The notes beneath the pieces are model-generated. The model had not been told where the DNA came from, searched no databases, and saw only the letters and a program-made list of their open reading frames with translations. This document shows, one piece after another, positions 8,406-14,712 of a stretch of DNA of 18,044 nt (position 1 is its first letter; every line of letters starts with the position of its first letter). The position numbers and the translations under genes are program-made. The stretch lies in NCBI GenBank assembly GCA_003554535.1, contig PWGT01000070.1, forward strand, positions 1 to 18,044, read 5' to 3'. This DNA comes from Syntrophomonadaceae bacterium (GTDB taxonomy: Bacteria; Bacillota_D; Dethiobacteria; DTU022; PWGO01).

Positions 8406-8486
8406 TTACTGGTTTTCCCAGGCTAAAACCAGATACATATCCTGCATCAGTTCATTAAATTCCTCCTTCACTTGTTTGAAATTCAT
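8406..8486 (-). CDS. Possible leader peptide, 26 aa
   Basis: The minus-strand ORF runs from ATG 8486 to TAA 8406, within the leader of the radical SAM gene. The peptide starts MNFKQVKEEFNELMQDMY and ends LVLAWENQ, an amphipathic helix-like sequence. It lacks a good ribosome binding site before the ATG, although GAAGGAGG occurs inside it. Its last codons form the inverted repeat at 8409-8432. It may be a regulatory leader peptide, a small protein, a remnant of a larger gene, or chance. Confidence 0.25.
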   Translation of the reverse strand: MNFKQVKEEFNELMQDMYLVLAWENQ

Positions 8487-8527
8487 ATCATCATAATCTA
8501 TCTATCATCTTATCTTCCATTATGGCG

Positions 8528-8556
8528 AATATAATACCTTAATCAACATATGTCAA
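8528..8556 (-). promoter_or_regulatory. Near-consensus sigma-A promoter, minus strand
   Basis: On the minus strand, a perfect -35 TTGACA (8556-8551) and a -10 TATATT (8533-8528) are separated by exactly 17 nt. It lies just after the end of the downstream half-permease gene and points toward the radical SAM gene. Confidence 0.8.
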
Positions 8557-8569
8557 GATTTAACGATTT

Positions 8570-9049
8570 TTAACCAAATAGGAAATAAGCTAAAAGTCCG
8601 GATAAAGTAGGAAGGGCTAAGTATAAACCATATTTAAGCGCCACGAACCTTGGGCCCAGAAAGCTAAGTTCATAAGGAATATGGCCTACATTGATCATGC
8701 CCCAGGCCGTAATCATTGCCACTGCTGTGCCTATAGCCACATTATCTCTAAATACAGCATCAAATAGAGGGAAGAAAGCAAAGGGGCCACCCTGGATGAG
8801 AGCGCCGATAGCAGGACCTACAACTAACCCTCTCCATCCTGAACCTTCTCCCATCCACTCTTTTAAAGCCTGCTCCGGCAGCAGCAAATCGATGAAACCT
8901 ACAATGATAAAGGCCAAGATGAGGAGAGGCAAAACATTGATGAACATGTTCCTGGCTTCTGTTAAACCTTCTTTTATTTTACCTTGCCGATGAGCAAAAA
9001 ATAAAAGTATTACTGCCATTATAGATAATATTATCAGGGCATTGGTCAT
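8570..9049 (-). CDS. Half-length permease, UPF0718/ArsP-like superfamily (second of pair)
   Basis: A 159-residue membrane protein with about four hydrophobic segments. Its centre, GALIQGGPFAFFPL, matches GALVPGGPFFFYPL in the neighbouring gene, and the flanking EQALKEWMG, GWRG and IPYELSFLG segments also align. The two are therefore tandem homologues that together resemble the two repeats of a full-length permease of COG0701/DUF318 type. In cysteine-containing members of that superfamily the equivalent loop carries a CSCG-like motif; here it is GGP, and the protein has no cysteine at all. ATG 9049 abuts the TAA of the upstream partner, so translation is probably coupled. The substrate is unknown. 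No terminator follows; the promoter at 8528-8556 begins 14 nt later. Confidence 0.85.
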   Translation of the reverse strand: MTNALIILSIMAVILLFFAHRQGKIKEGLTEARNMFINVLPLLILAFIIVGFIDLLLPEQALKEWMGEGSGWRGLVVGPAIGALIQGGPFAFFPLFDAVFRDNVAIGTAVAMITAWGMINVGHIPYELSFLGPRFVALKYGLYLALPTLSGLLAYFLFG

Positions 9050-9610
9050 TTACTCATCACTTCCTTCCGATTTGGGTCTCATCTGCAATTTATTAACCTC
9101 TTCCCTTACCCTGGCAGTATAGTGGGGAAGTAAAAGATTAACCGCTACTCCAGCCAAAATTGGAATGAAAAAGGTAACCACAAACCTTATTGCTGTAAGT
9201 TCGATACCTACGAATGCAATTTCCATGGGTAGCCGGGCTATATTCCAAAGTGTTTTGGCCGCCACAAAGCTAAGCATGGTTCCTACATTTGCACCTGAAA
9301 CAATTAGCGTGGCCATTAAGGGATAAAAGAAAAAAGGCCCTCCTGGCACCAGGGCACCCATCAGGGCACCAATAAAAGGCCCCTTCCAACCGGCCTCCTG
9401 ACCTAGCCATCGGGATACTAAATTTTCAGGTATCATTACCGAAACCAGGCCGGCAACTACAAAAGCAACAATAAGCAAGGGGACAAGAGCCAAAAGAGTT
9501 TGTCCTCCAGTAAGAACCCCTTTCCCTACATGGGAAAAACCATCTTGAAACATTGCTATAATAGCTAAAATAACCGCGGCTATTGCCATACCCATTACAG
9601 TTTTGTTCAC
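9050..9610 (-). CDS. Half-length permease, UPF0718/ArsP-like superfamily (first of pair)
   Basis: A 186-residue membrane protein starting at GTG 9610, with AGGAGG 7 nt upstream on the minus strand. It has a first helix at residues 5-22, a second at about 38-60, then the family-like ENLVSRWLGQEAGWKG, the central GALVPGGPFFFYPL, and two or more C-terminal helices. It ends in a charged cytoplasmic-looking tail (RVREEVNKLQMRPKSEGSDE) absent from its partner. It is homologous to the following gene over most of its length and likely acts with it as a heterodimer, the split equivalent of a duplicated full-length permease. It too has no cysteine, which argues against thiol-based arsenical or metal handling. 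The family name is inferred from fold-like repeats; the substrate is unknown. Confidence 0.85.
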   Translation of the reverse strand: MNKTVMGMAIAAVILAIIAMFQDGFSHVGKGVLTGGQTLLALVPLLIVAFVVAGLVSVMIPENLVSRWLGQEAGWKGPFIGALMGALVPGGPFFFYPLMATLIVSGANVGTMLSFVAAKTLWNIARLPMEIAFVGIELTAIRFVVTFFIPILAGVAVNLLLPHYTARVREEVNKLQMRPKSEGSDE

Positions 9611-9671
9611 TACGAATCCTCCTAACGCAACAAACTTCTGCCTAATATTCTTGTTCCCGAATTTAATAAAT

Positions 9672-10463
9672 TTAAGTAACCCCTGGTGAGAAATCCGCCA
9701 TCAGCGGTGCATGGTCTGAAGGAGTGGGCTTCCGGCGCCGGCGGGGCCACAAATCCACTTCTATATCTTGCAAGCGATTTAATAAAGGAGCCGTAGCCAG
9801 AATGTAATCGATGCGCATACCCTCATTTTTCCAAATAGCGCCACCTATGTAATTCCACCATGTATAACCAGGTTCCTGGGGATACAGATGCCTGTAGGTA
9901 TCAAACAACCCCCATTCCATCAAGTTTTCCAGGGCTTCTCTTTCTGCAGGCAATGTCGCAATACTGCCCTGTAATAATTCAGGGGCATGCACATCCAAAT
10001 CCTGCCGGGTTACATTTAAATCTCCCACAACCACCAGCGGTTCGGAGGGATCATGATTAGCTTGTAAATATTCAAGAAAATAACGATACCACTGCAGCTT
10101 GTACTCATATTTTTTAGAATCGGGAGATTCACCATGAGGAACATATACATTGATGACAGTTATGCCGTTTAGCTGGCATTCCAGGAAACGTTTTTGCTCG
10201 TCCCAGTATTCATCACCAAAACCTTTTATTACTTTTTCCAGATCATACTTTGAGCATACAGCTACCCCGTTATACTGAGGCTGAGCAAATACTGCCACCT
10301 GGTATCCCACTTCTTCTAATTGTTGAAATGGAAATTTATCCTCCGGTTGCTTTAATTCCTGCAAGCATAACACATCTATATCAAAATTTCGTTTTTCCAG
10401 CCAGTTTAGCATCAATTCACTCCTGGCCTTAATGGAATTTACATTATAAGTACATATTTTCAA
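9672..10463 (-). CDS. xth: Exodeoxyribonuclease III (AP endonuclease family)
   Basis: A 263-residue member of the ExoIII/APE1 exonuclease-endonuclease-phosphatase fold, which repairs abasic sites and trims DNA 3' ends in a Mg-dependent reaction. Catalytic motifs are all present: YNVNS with Asn7, LQELK with the metal-binding Glu36, VYVPHG, VVVGDLNV carrying the Asp and Asn pair, RIDYIL, and the terminal SDHAPL with the catalytic His. The length is normal. The start is TTG 10463, preceded by GGGGTGA at about 5 nt, and the next residues (KICTYNVNSIKARS) match the expected family N-terminus, so the TTG is credible. It is divergent from the metallo-hydrolase gene at 10638. The downstream permease gene on the same strand begins 62 nt past its stop. 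Confidence 0.95.
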   Translation of the reverse strand: MKICTYNVNSIKARSELMLNWLEKRNFDIDVLCLQELKQPEDKFPFQQLEEVGYQVAVFAQPQYNGVAVCSKYDLEKVIKGFGDEYWDEQKRFLECQLNGITVINVYVPHGESPDSKKYEYKLQWYRYFLEYLQANHDPSEPLVVVGDLNVTRQDLDVHAPELLQGSIATLPAEREALENLMEWGLFDTYRHLYPQEPGYTWWNYIGGAIWKNEGMRIDYILATAPLLNRLQDIEVDLWPRRRRKPTPSDHAPLMADFSPGVT

Positions 10464-10526
10464 TCAAATCACCCCTTAATTAGCCACATTTAACAGTTTT
10501 TCTCATCATACCATTATTTTTTTTAC

Positions 10527-10532
10527 ATTATA
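10527..10532 (-). promoter_or_regulatory. Possible extended -10 promoter element for xth
   Basis: On the minus strand a TATAAT (10532-10527) is preceded by TG one base upstream. No good -35 hexamer is visible at 17 nt. It would start transcription about 60 nt before the TTG of xth. Confidence 0.35.
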
Positions 10533-10557
10533 ACATTTAAACTCCAGGCAACGGGTC

Positions 10558-10587
10558 TTGACCTTAAAGGCAAATGTGGCCTATTAT
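10558..10587 (+). promoter_or_regulatory. Probable sigma-A promoter for the metallo-hydrolase gene
   Basis: TTGACC (10558-10563) and TATTAT (10582-10587) are separated by 18 nt. The spacer contains AAATGTGGC (10572-10580), one arm of a distant inverted repeat whose other arm, GCCACATTT, lies at 10483-10491. Confidence 0.6.
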
Positions 10588-10637
10588 ATTTGCAGTTAAC
10601 TTTCACAAACCAGCAATAAGGAGAAATTGAATCCCAG

Positions 10638-11468
10638 ATGAAAATTTGCAAAGAACATTCTTTTGAAAACAACCGGGTTAAAGGGTTTGAACTGGGGTAT
10701 AGCCCAGTGGGACGCCCTTTGATGAATGTGTTATTTTATTATGTTGACCAAATTTTAATCGATACCGCCCAATCAAACATGAGAAAAAGTTTCTTGGAAT
10801 TAATGCAAGACCGCCCCGTGGAAAAAGTTCTGTTGACTCATCACCATGAAGACCACAGCGGCAACGCCCTGGCCATTAAAAAAATGAAGGAGGTTCCTGT
10901 TTACGGCCACCCCCTTACTGCCCAAAAACTTGCAACTGGATTTAAAATTCGACCTTACCAAATTATTACCTGGGGCAAGGCTGATAAAGTAGAAGTTGAA
11001 GAATTACCTTCCTCCATATCCACAGACTCTTACTGCTTTACCCCTATCCACACCCCGGGGCATAGCAAAGATCACGCAGTTTTCCTGGAAAAAGAGCAAG
11101 GGTGGCTGTTTGCGGGAGACCTGTTTTTGGGAGCCAACATCAAGTATTTTCGCGCCGACGAAAACATAAAGGAAACTATAGAATCCCTGAAAAAAATTTT
11201 GCAATATGATTTTGAAGCACTATTCTGCGGCTTAAATCCCCAGCCTCATAACGGCAAGCAGATGCTTTCTAAAAAACTTCAAAATTTGGAAGAGCTCTAC
11301 GGTCAGGTTGAAAAACTGGTAAACGAAGGCTTAGATGAAGAGAGGATTATCCGGAAACTTAACAAAGAAGTAAAGATGGTAAAATTAATTACCATGGGGA
11401 ATGTTAGCCACGCAAATATGATTAGCTCGGCTTTAAAGAATGTGAAGAAAGAAAGAGCATTAATTTAA
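10638..11468 (+). CDS. Metallo-beta-lactamase fold hydrolase
   Basis: A 276-residue protein with the canonical metal-binding motif HHHEDH (residues 68-73, in LLTHHHEDHSGN). Further ligands follow in HTPGHSKDH (second-site histidine) and FAGDLFLG (bridging aspartate). Such proteins bind two zinc or iron ions and hydrolyse thioesters, phosphodiesters or similar bonds. The specific substrate cannot be read from this sequence. The C-terminal part after about residue 215 is helical and charged, ending NVSHANMISSALKNVKKE, as in the larger LACTB2/YflN-like hydrolases. ATG 10638 is preceded by AAGGAG (10618-10623) with a rather long 14-nt gap. The gene has its own promoter and is followed by the decayed toxin-antitoxin locus on the other strand. 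Confidence 0.92.
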   Translation: MKICKEHSFENNRVKGFELGYSPVGRPLMNVLFYYVDQILIDTAQSNMRKSFLELMQDRPVEKVLLTHHHEDHSGNALAIKKMKEVPVYGHPLTAQKLATGFKIRPYQIITWGKADKVEVEELPSSISTDSYCFTPIHTPGHSKDHAVFLEKEQGWLFAGDLFLGANIKYFRADENIKETIESLKKILQYDFEALFCGLNPQPHNGKQMLSKKLQNLEELYGQVEKLVNEGLDEERIIRKLNKEVKMVKLITMGNVSHANMISSALKNVKKERALI

Positions 11469-11471
11469 CTG

Positions 11472-11635
11472 TTATTTATTATTGGATACAGCATGATCCT
11501 TAAACCATTGACATATTTGCCTATAATTAGAATTGCCTTTAGCCACGCTTAACATAAATGTAACAACTTCTTCCTGGGTAAATTTAAATTCATATCCGTG
11601 ATATTTAACACAGTTTCAAGTTCAATCCACCTCAT
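11472..11635 (-). pseudogene. Remnant of a Doc/Fic-like toxin gene, internally deleted
   Basis: The toxin ATG (11635-11633) overlaps the antitoxin stop in an ATGA, as in intact toxin-antitoxin operons. The first codons read MRWIELETVL, a typical toxin opening. After about 11605 the sequence that makes sense is in another frame: HGYEFKFTQEEVVTFMLSVA, then KGNSNYRQICQWFKDHA, ending at TAA 11474-11472. This resembles the C-terminal helices of death-on-curing proteins. The central part of the toxin, including the HPFxxGN(K/G)R catalytic motif, is absent, and the total length (164 nt) is not a multiple of three. I infer an internal deletion with frameshift that inactivated the toxin. The Doc assignment rests on the pattern of the two ends and the gene order. 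Confidence 0.6.
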
Positions 11636-11799
11636 TTTGCTAATTCCTCTAAGGCTGGTTTATATTCTTTGATAATTTTTTCCGCTATTTCATATTGGTT
11701 TTCTTTCTCCAATCGCTTCCCAAGTGAGTCTAAAACATTTTTTAACTCCTCTGGAGAAAGGCAAGCGAGTTCTTCCACTAATTTTTCGTGTGTTTTCAA
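11632..11799 (-). CDS. Small antitoxin-like protein, 55 aa
   Basis: The ORF starts at TTG 11799, with GGGGGTG a few bases upstream, and ends in a TGA that overlaps the ATG of the toxin remnant. The peptide is charged and helical. It begins MKTHEKLVEELACLSPEELK and ends IIKEYKPALEELAK, the type of C-terminal helix seen in antitoxins that pair with Doc-family toxins. It has no membrane segment and no obvious DNA-binding domain, although its size would allow a short one. A promoter with -10 TATAAT (11831-11826) precedes it. The antitoxin appears intact while the toxin is not. I infer its identity from gene order, overlap and composition. Confidence 0.6.
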   Translation of the reverse strand: MKTHEKLVEELACLSPEELKNVLDSLGKRLEKENQYEIAEKIIKEYKPALEELAK

Positions 11800-11825
11800 T
11801 TCTAACACCCCCTATTTCTGTTACC

Positions 11826-11855
11826 ATTATAAACTCTAAGATGCTCATTTTACAA
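11826..11855 (-). promoter_or_regulatory. Probable promoter of the toxin-antitoxin locus
   Basis: On the minus strand TTGTAA (11855-11850) and a perfect TATAAT (11831-11826) are separated by 18 nt, about 27 nt before the antitoxin start codon. Confidence 0.45.
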
Positions 11856-12000
11856 TTTCGTATAATTATAAGATGTTAATAAAACCCCTCATTAAAAAAA
11901 TTCAAAATATGCCAGTTGGATGGATTAGACACAATTATTAAGCCCCATCGTTTCTAATATCATCAAATGTACTTCCTAAACTGACGTACGCTTATATAAT

Positions 12001-12357
12001 TGGTGGAGGCGGCGGGAATCGAACCCGCGTCCGAAAGTGCAAGTACAGAAACCTCTACGAGCGTAGCCCTGATCTTATTCTCGCACCCCGGAGTCATCAG
12101 GGCAGAACTCCAGAGGTGCCAGCCCTTTTTAGTTTCCCCGCCGGATAGAAGGGCCACCACCCGGCGAGTAGCCCGGTTTTATGACACCCCGTATCTTTTC
12201 CCCCGGGCGAGGAAAAGTGGGATGCGCTGCCTTATTTAAGCGGCAGCGAGAGCGTAATCTTCGTTGGCATTTATAGCCACTCCATGTTGGTACCGGGTCA
12301 TGGTCCCGGGCTCGCAGTTCCTGCTCTTACCACTCCCGTCGAATCCTGAACGCCCCC
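12001..12357 (-). ncRNA. ssrA: Transfer-messenger RNA (tmRNA)
   Basis: The 5' end on the minus strand is GGGGGCGTTCAGGATTCGAC (12357 downward) and the 3' end GGGTTCGATTCCCGCC, then GCCTCCACCA at 12001, with the CCA encoded. The 7-bp acceptor stem pairs GGGGGCG with CGCCTCC, with one G-U pair. The tag reading frame, read after ATAAAT, is GCC AAC GAA GAT TAC GCT CTC GCT GCC GCT TAA, giving the peptide ANEDYALAAA. tmRNA acts with SmpB to release ribosomes stalled on broken messages and to tag the nascent chain for proteolysis. The GC-rich centre is consistent with the usual pseudoknots. smpB lies 125 nt away on the same strand. No clear terminator follows the 3' end. Confidence 0.97.
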
Positions 12358-12482
12358 AAGAATGACAAGAGTTAACGATGTTTTAATAACTGAGCTCTTT
12401 ATTACTCTTTGATAACCATGTTGCTTCCTGCTTCTATTTTACCCAATTTACCTTAAAATTTGAACCGGTTATCAATAAACAC

Positions 12483-12947
12483 CTATTTAAGCTGCTTCTC
12501 TTTGAATGCCCGCTCAATTTCACGCTGCGCTGACTTTTCCGCCTCAGTTGCCCGTTTATCATATAGCTTCTTGCCCCGGGCCAGCCCTATTTCCACTTTA
12601 ATCAAACCTCTTTTTAAATAAATTTGCAAGGGAACTAAAGTGTAGCCTTTTTGCTGAACTTTGCCAAACAGACGGTTAATCTCCCGTCGGTGCATCAATA
12701 GCTTGCGCGGCCGAATTGGATCATGGTTGTTGCGATTACCTTGTTCATAAGTGCTTACATGAACATTATACAATATAAGCTCACCATTTTCAACCTTGAT
12801 ATACCCCTCACGCAGGTTAACGCGGGAGTTGCGGATGGATTTGACCTCGGTGCCCATTAACTCAATTCCGGCTTCATACTTTTCTTCAATAAAAAAGTCA
12901 TGGTAAGCTTTTTTGTTGCGGGCAACTATCTTTATCTGATCACTCAT
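12483..12947 (-). CDS. smpB: SsrA-binding protein SmpB
   Basis: A 154-residue SmpB, the partner that binds the tRNA-like domain of tmRNA and mimics part of a tRNA in the ribosomal A site. Family landmarks are in order: [20 protein letters not shown] at the start, [51 protein letters not shown], and the C-terminal [12 protein letters not shown] followed by a basic helical tail that enters the mRNA channel. Length is normal. ATG 12947 is preceded by GAGGG at slightly long spacing. It lies directly upstream of ssrA on the same strand, the usual partnership. Its leader contains a 13-bp hairpin at 12981-13011. Confidence 0.98.
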   Translation of the reverse strand: MSDQIKIVARNKKAYHDFFIEEKYEAGIELMGTEVKSIRNSRVNLREGYIKVENGELILYNVHVSTYEQGNRNNHDPIRPRKLLMHRREINRLFGKVQQKGYTLVPLQIYLKRGLIKVEIGLARGKKLYDKRATEAEKSAQREIERAFKEKQLK

Positions 12948-12980
12948 AAGTCTGGTCCCTCTCTTTTTATGCTTCTAGTT

Positions 12981-13011
12981 AAAATCGCTATAAAACTGTT
13001 ATAGCGATTTT
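12981..13011. terminator. Strong AT-rich hairpin between smpB and the NifU-type gene
   Basis: A perfect 13-bp stem, AAAATCGCTATAA (12981-12993) with TTATAGCGATTTT (12999-13011), closes a 5-nt loop AACTG. It ends in a T run on both strands. No coding gene ends here: smpB and the NifU-type gene diverge from this point. It could act as a leader attenuator of smpB or as a bidirectional transcription barrier. Confidence 0.5.
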
Positions 13012-13136
13012 TCCCTTAAAAAAATTTTTCGACATTGATATTTTACTATAAACAGCAAGTTTGGGAAAGAATATTTTACAAGATAAACTGTGAGTAATTT
13101 AAACGAATAAAATTGGGTTTAAATTGGCTATTTATA

Positions 13137-13145
13137 TGGTATAAT
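13137..13145 (+). promoter_or_regulatory. Extended -10 promoter for the NifU-type gene
   Basis: TG at 13137-13138, one base, then a perfect TATAAT at 13140-13145. No strong -35 hexamer is visible, which is common for extended -10 promoters. It lies about 43 nt before the GTG start. Confidence 0.55.
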
Positions 13146-13188
13146 GAAAATGCTTTGTAAATCAATCTAAAATATGGGAGGGTTTAAA

Positions 13189-13413
13189 GTGAAAGAAAAG
13201 GTAGAACAGGCCATTGAGAAAATTCGCCCCAGCTTACAGGCTGACGGGGGTGGCGTTGAACTTATAGCAGTTGACGAAAATACTGGAATAGTAAAAGTTC
13301 AGCTGACCGGAGCCTGCAGCGGGTGCCCCATGGCCACTCAAACTCTGAAAAACGGAATCGAGAGAGTTGTTAAGAAAGAAGTTCCCGAGGTAACTGAAGT
13401 CGTTTCCGTTTAA
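13189..13413 (+). CDS. NifU C-terminal-domain Fe-S scaffold/carrier protein
   Basis: A 74-residue NifU-like protein, the stand-alone Nfu domain that holds and passes on iron-sulfur clusters. The core motif is CSGCPMA (Cys43 and Cys46), preceded by the family stretch RPSLQADGGGVELI and followed by a helix ending in EVPEVTEVVSV. I start it at GTG 13189, because GGGAGGG (13176-13182) lies 6 nt upstream; the ATG at 13174 would put that ribosome binding site inside the gene. It heads a group of sulfur-metabolism genes on this strand, but a terminator at 13438-13460 separates it from the cysteine desulfurase, so it may often be transcribed alone. Confidence 0.95.
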   Translation: MKEKVEQAIEKIRPSLQADGGGVELIAVDENTGIVKVQLTGACSGCPMATQTLKNGIERVVKKEVPEVTEVVSV

Positions 13414-13437
13414 TGTTATTTTTAAATATGCTACCTT

Positions 13438-13460
13438 AAACCCGGTAATGCCGGGTTTTT
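13438..13460 (+). terminator. Rho-independent terminator after the NifU-type gene
   Basis: AAACCCGG (13438-13445) pairs with CCGGGTTT (13451-13458) around the 5-nt loop TAATG, followed by further Ts. It lies 25 nt past the stop codon and only 31 nt before the next gene, so some read-through is plausible. Confidence 0.8.
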
Positions 13461-13490
13461 GTGTGATTTTTGCGAAAGGATAGTTTTAAC

Positions 13491-14645
13491 ATGCAAGAAG
13501 TATACCTGGATAATAGCGCCACAACTCCTTTATACCAGGAAGTAATAGATTATATGTCTTCGGTGCAAGCCAAATTTTATGGTAATCCATCATCTTTGCA
13601 CCGCAAGGGCATAGAAGCGGAAAAAGAAATTAATTTTGCCCGCGGGGAGCTATCCAGGGTCATAGGTGTTAATCCAGGAGAAATTATCTTTACTTCCGGA
13701 GGCACTGAATCTAATAATCTGGCTATCAGGGGCACTGCCTATCGCCACCATCGCCGGGGCAAACACTTGATTACCACCCCCCTGGAGCATCCTTCGGCTT
13801 TGAATTCTTTCCGGCAATTAGCCCAGGAAGGTTATGAAATTTCCTATTTGGATATAGATGAAAAGGGAAATGTTGATCTAAATAAGCTGGAGGATTTACT
13901 TGGGCCTGAAACCACCCTGGTAAGCGTGGCGCACGTAAACAACGAAATTGGCACAATCCAGGATATATCCCAAATAGGTAAAATCATCAAGAATAAAGCT
14001 CCGCAAGCTTTGTTTCATGTAGACGCGGTCCAGTCCTTAGGGAAAGTGGAAATAAAAGCACCAGAAAATAATATTGATCTTCTTTCTGTGAGTGCCCACA
14101 AAATACATGGGCCCAAGGGAACGGGAGCTCTTTATGTTAAGGAGGGAACTCTCCTGCAACCGCTTTTTTATGGGGGAGACCAGGAAAAAGATCTCCGCCC
14201 CGGCACTGAAAATACAGCAGGAATCGCTGGTTTTGGCAAAGCTGTTTCAATTTATTTCAAGCATAAACAGACCTATGTGGAAAACATGAGCGAGCTCAAA
14301 AAATTATTATTTAATAGCTTGCAAAACTACCAGGAACTATATATAAACGGCCCTTCACCAGAACAAGGGGTTCCTCATATATTGAACCTTTTATTCCCCC
14401 ATATTAAGGGAGAGATTTTATTGCATTCCCTGGAGGACAAAGGGATTTATATATCTTCTGGTTCGGCATGTCATTCGCGGCGACCGGAGCCCAGCCATGT
14501 ACTTGCTTCCCTGGGGTTGGATGCAACCCAGGCTGATAATTCGTTAAGGTTTAGTTTTTCCAGCCTTAACACCAGGGAAGAAGTGGACTATGCTGCCCAA
14601 AAAGTGGTAGAGTGTATAGAAGAACTAAAACATTTTATGAAATAG
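13491..14645 (+). CDS. Cysteine desulfurase (NifS/IscS family)
   Basis: A 384-residue PLP-dependent cysteine desulfurase, which takes sulfur from cysteine as an enzyme persulfide and yields alanine. The N-terminus YLDNSATTP, the GNPSSLHRKG and TSGGTESNN segments, HVDAVQSLG, and the PLP-binding lysine in SAHKIHGPKG (Lys204) are all canonical. The persulfide cysteine is Cys327 in SSGSACHSR, followed by PSHVLASLG. The start ATG 13491 has AAAGGA about 10 nt upstream; a TTG at 13470 would add seven residues of non-family sequence. ThiI follows 67 nt downstream with no terminator between. As in Bacillus, where a dedicated desulfurase lies next to thiI, this enzyme likely supplies sulfur for tRNA 4-thiouridine, though a role in Fe-S assembly is possible. 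Confidence 0.96.
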   Translation: MQEVYLDNSATTPLYQEVIDYMSSVQAKFYGNPSSLHRKGIEAEKEINFARGELSRVIGVNPGEIIFTSGGTESNNLAIRGTAYRHHRRGKHLITTPLEHPSALNSFRQLAQEGYEISYLDIDEKGNVDLNKLEDLLGPETTLVSVAHVNNEIGTIQDISQIGKIIKNKAPQALFHVDAVQSLGKVEIKAPENNIDLLSVSAHKIHGPKGTGALYVKEGTLLQPLFYGGDQEKDLRPGTENTAGIAGFGKAVSIYFKHKQTYVENMSELKKLLFNSLQNYQELYINGPSPEQGVPHILNLLFPHIKGEILLHSLEDKGIYISSGSACHSRRPEPSHVLASLGLDATQADNSLRFSFSSLNTREEVDYAAQKVVECIEELKHFMK

Positions 14646-14712
14646 TTAACCCGGCAACACCAATAAACACTACAAAACAACCTCTTAAATAAAAGGAGAC
14701 GGATCAGTTAAG

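Larger units (their letters stand above)
8226..8569 (-). other. Long leader region of the radical SAM gene
   Basis: These 344 nt separate the permease pair from the radical SAM gene on the same strand. They contain a strong promoter, a possible 26-codon ORF, an 8-bp inverted repeat at 8409-8432 (CTGGTTTT with AAAACCAG, 8-nt loop), and the ribosome binding site of the radical SAM gene. I do not recognise a known riboswitch. Confidence 0.55.

Noticed and set aside
8570..9610. Arsenical exporter ArsP
   Set aside because: The two halves lack any cysteine and have GGP where the metal-handling cysteines would be expected, so only the superfamily level is supported.
11963..12160. 65-codon ORF in the sense strand of ssrA
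   Set aside because: It overlaps the structured tmRNA and the true coding part of this RNA is the short tag frame only.
12000..12239. ORF of 79 codons starting MVEAAGIEPASES, antisense to tmRNA
   Set aside because: It is the reverse strand of the tRNA-like end of ssrA. Proteins beginning this way are a known artefact of calling ORFs opposite tRNA or tmRNA genes.
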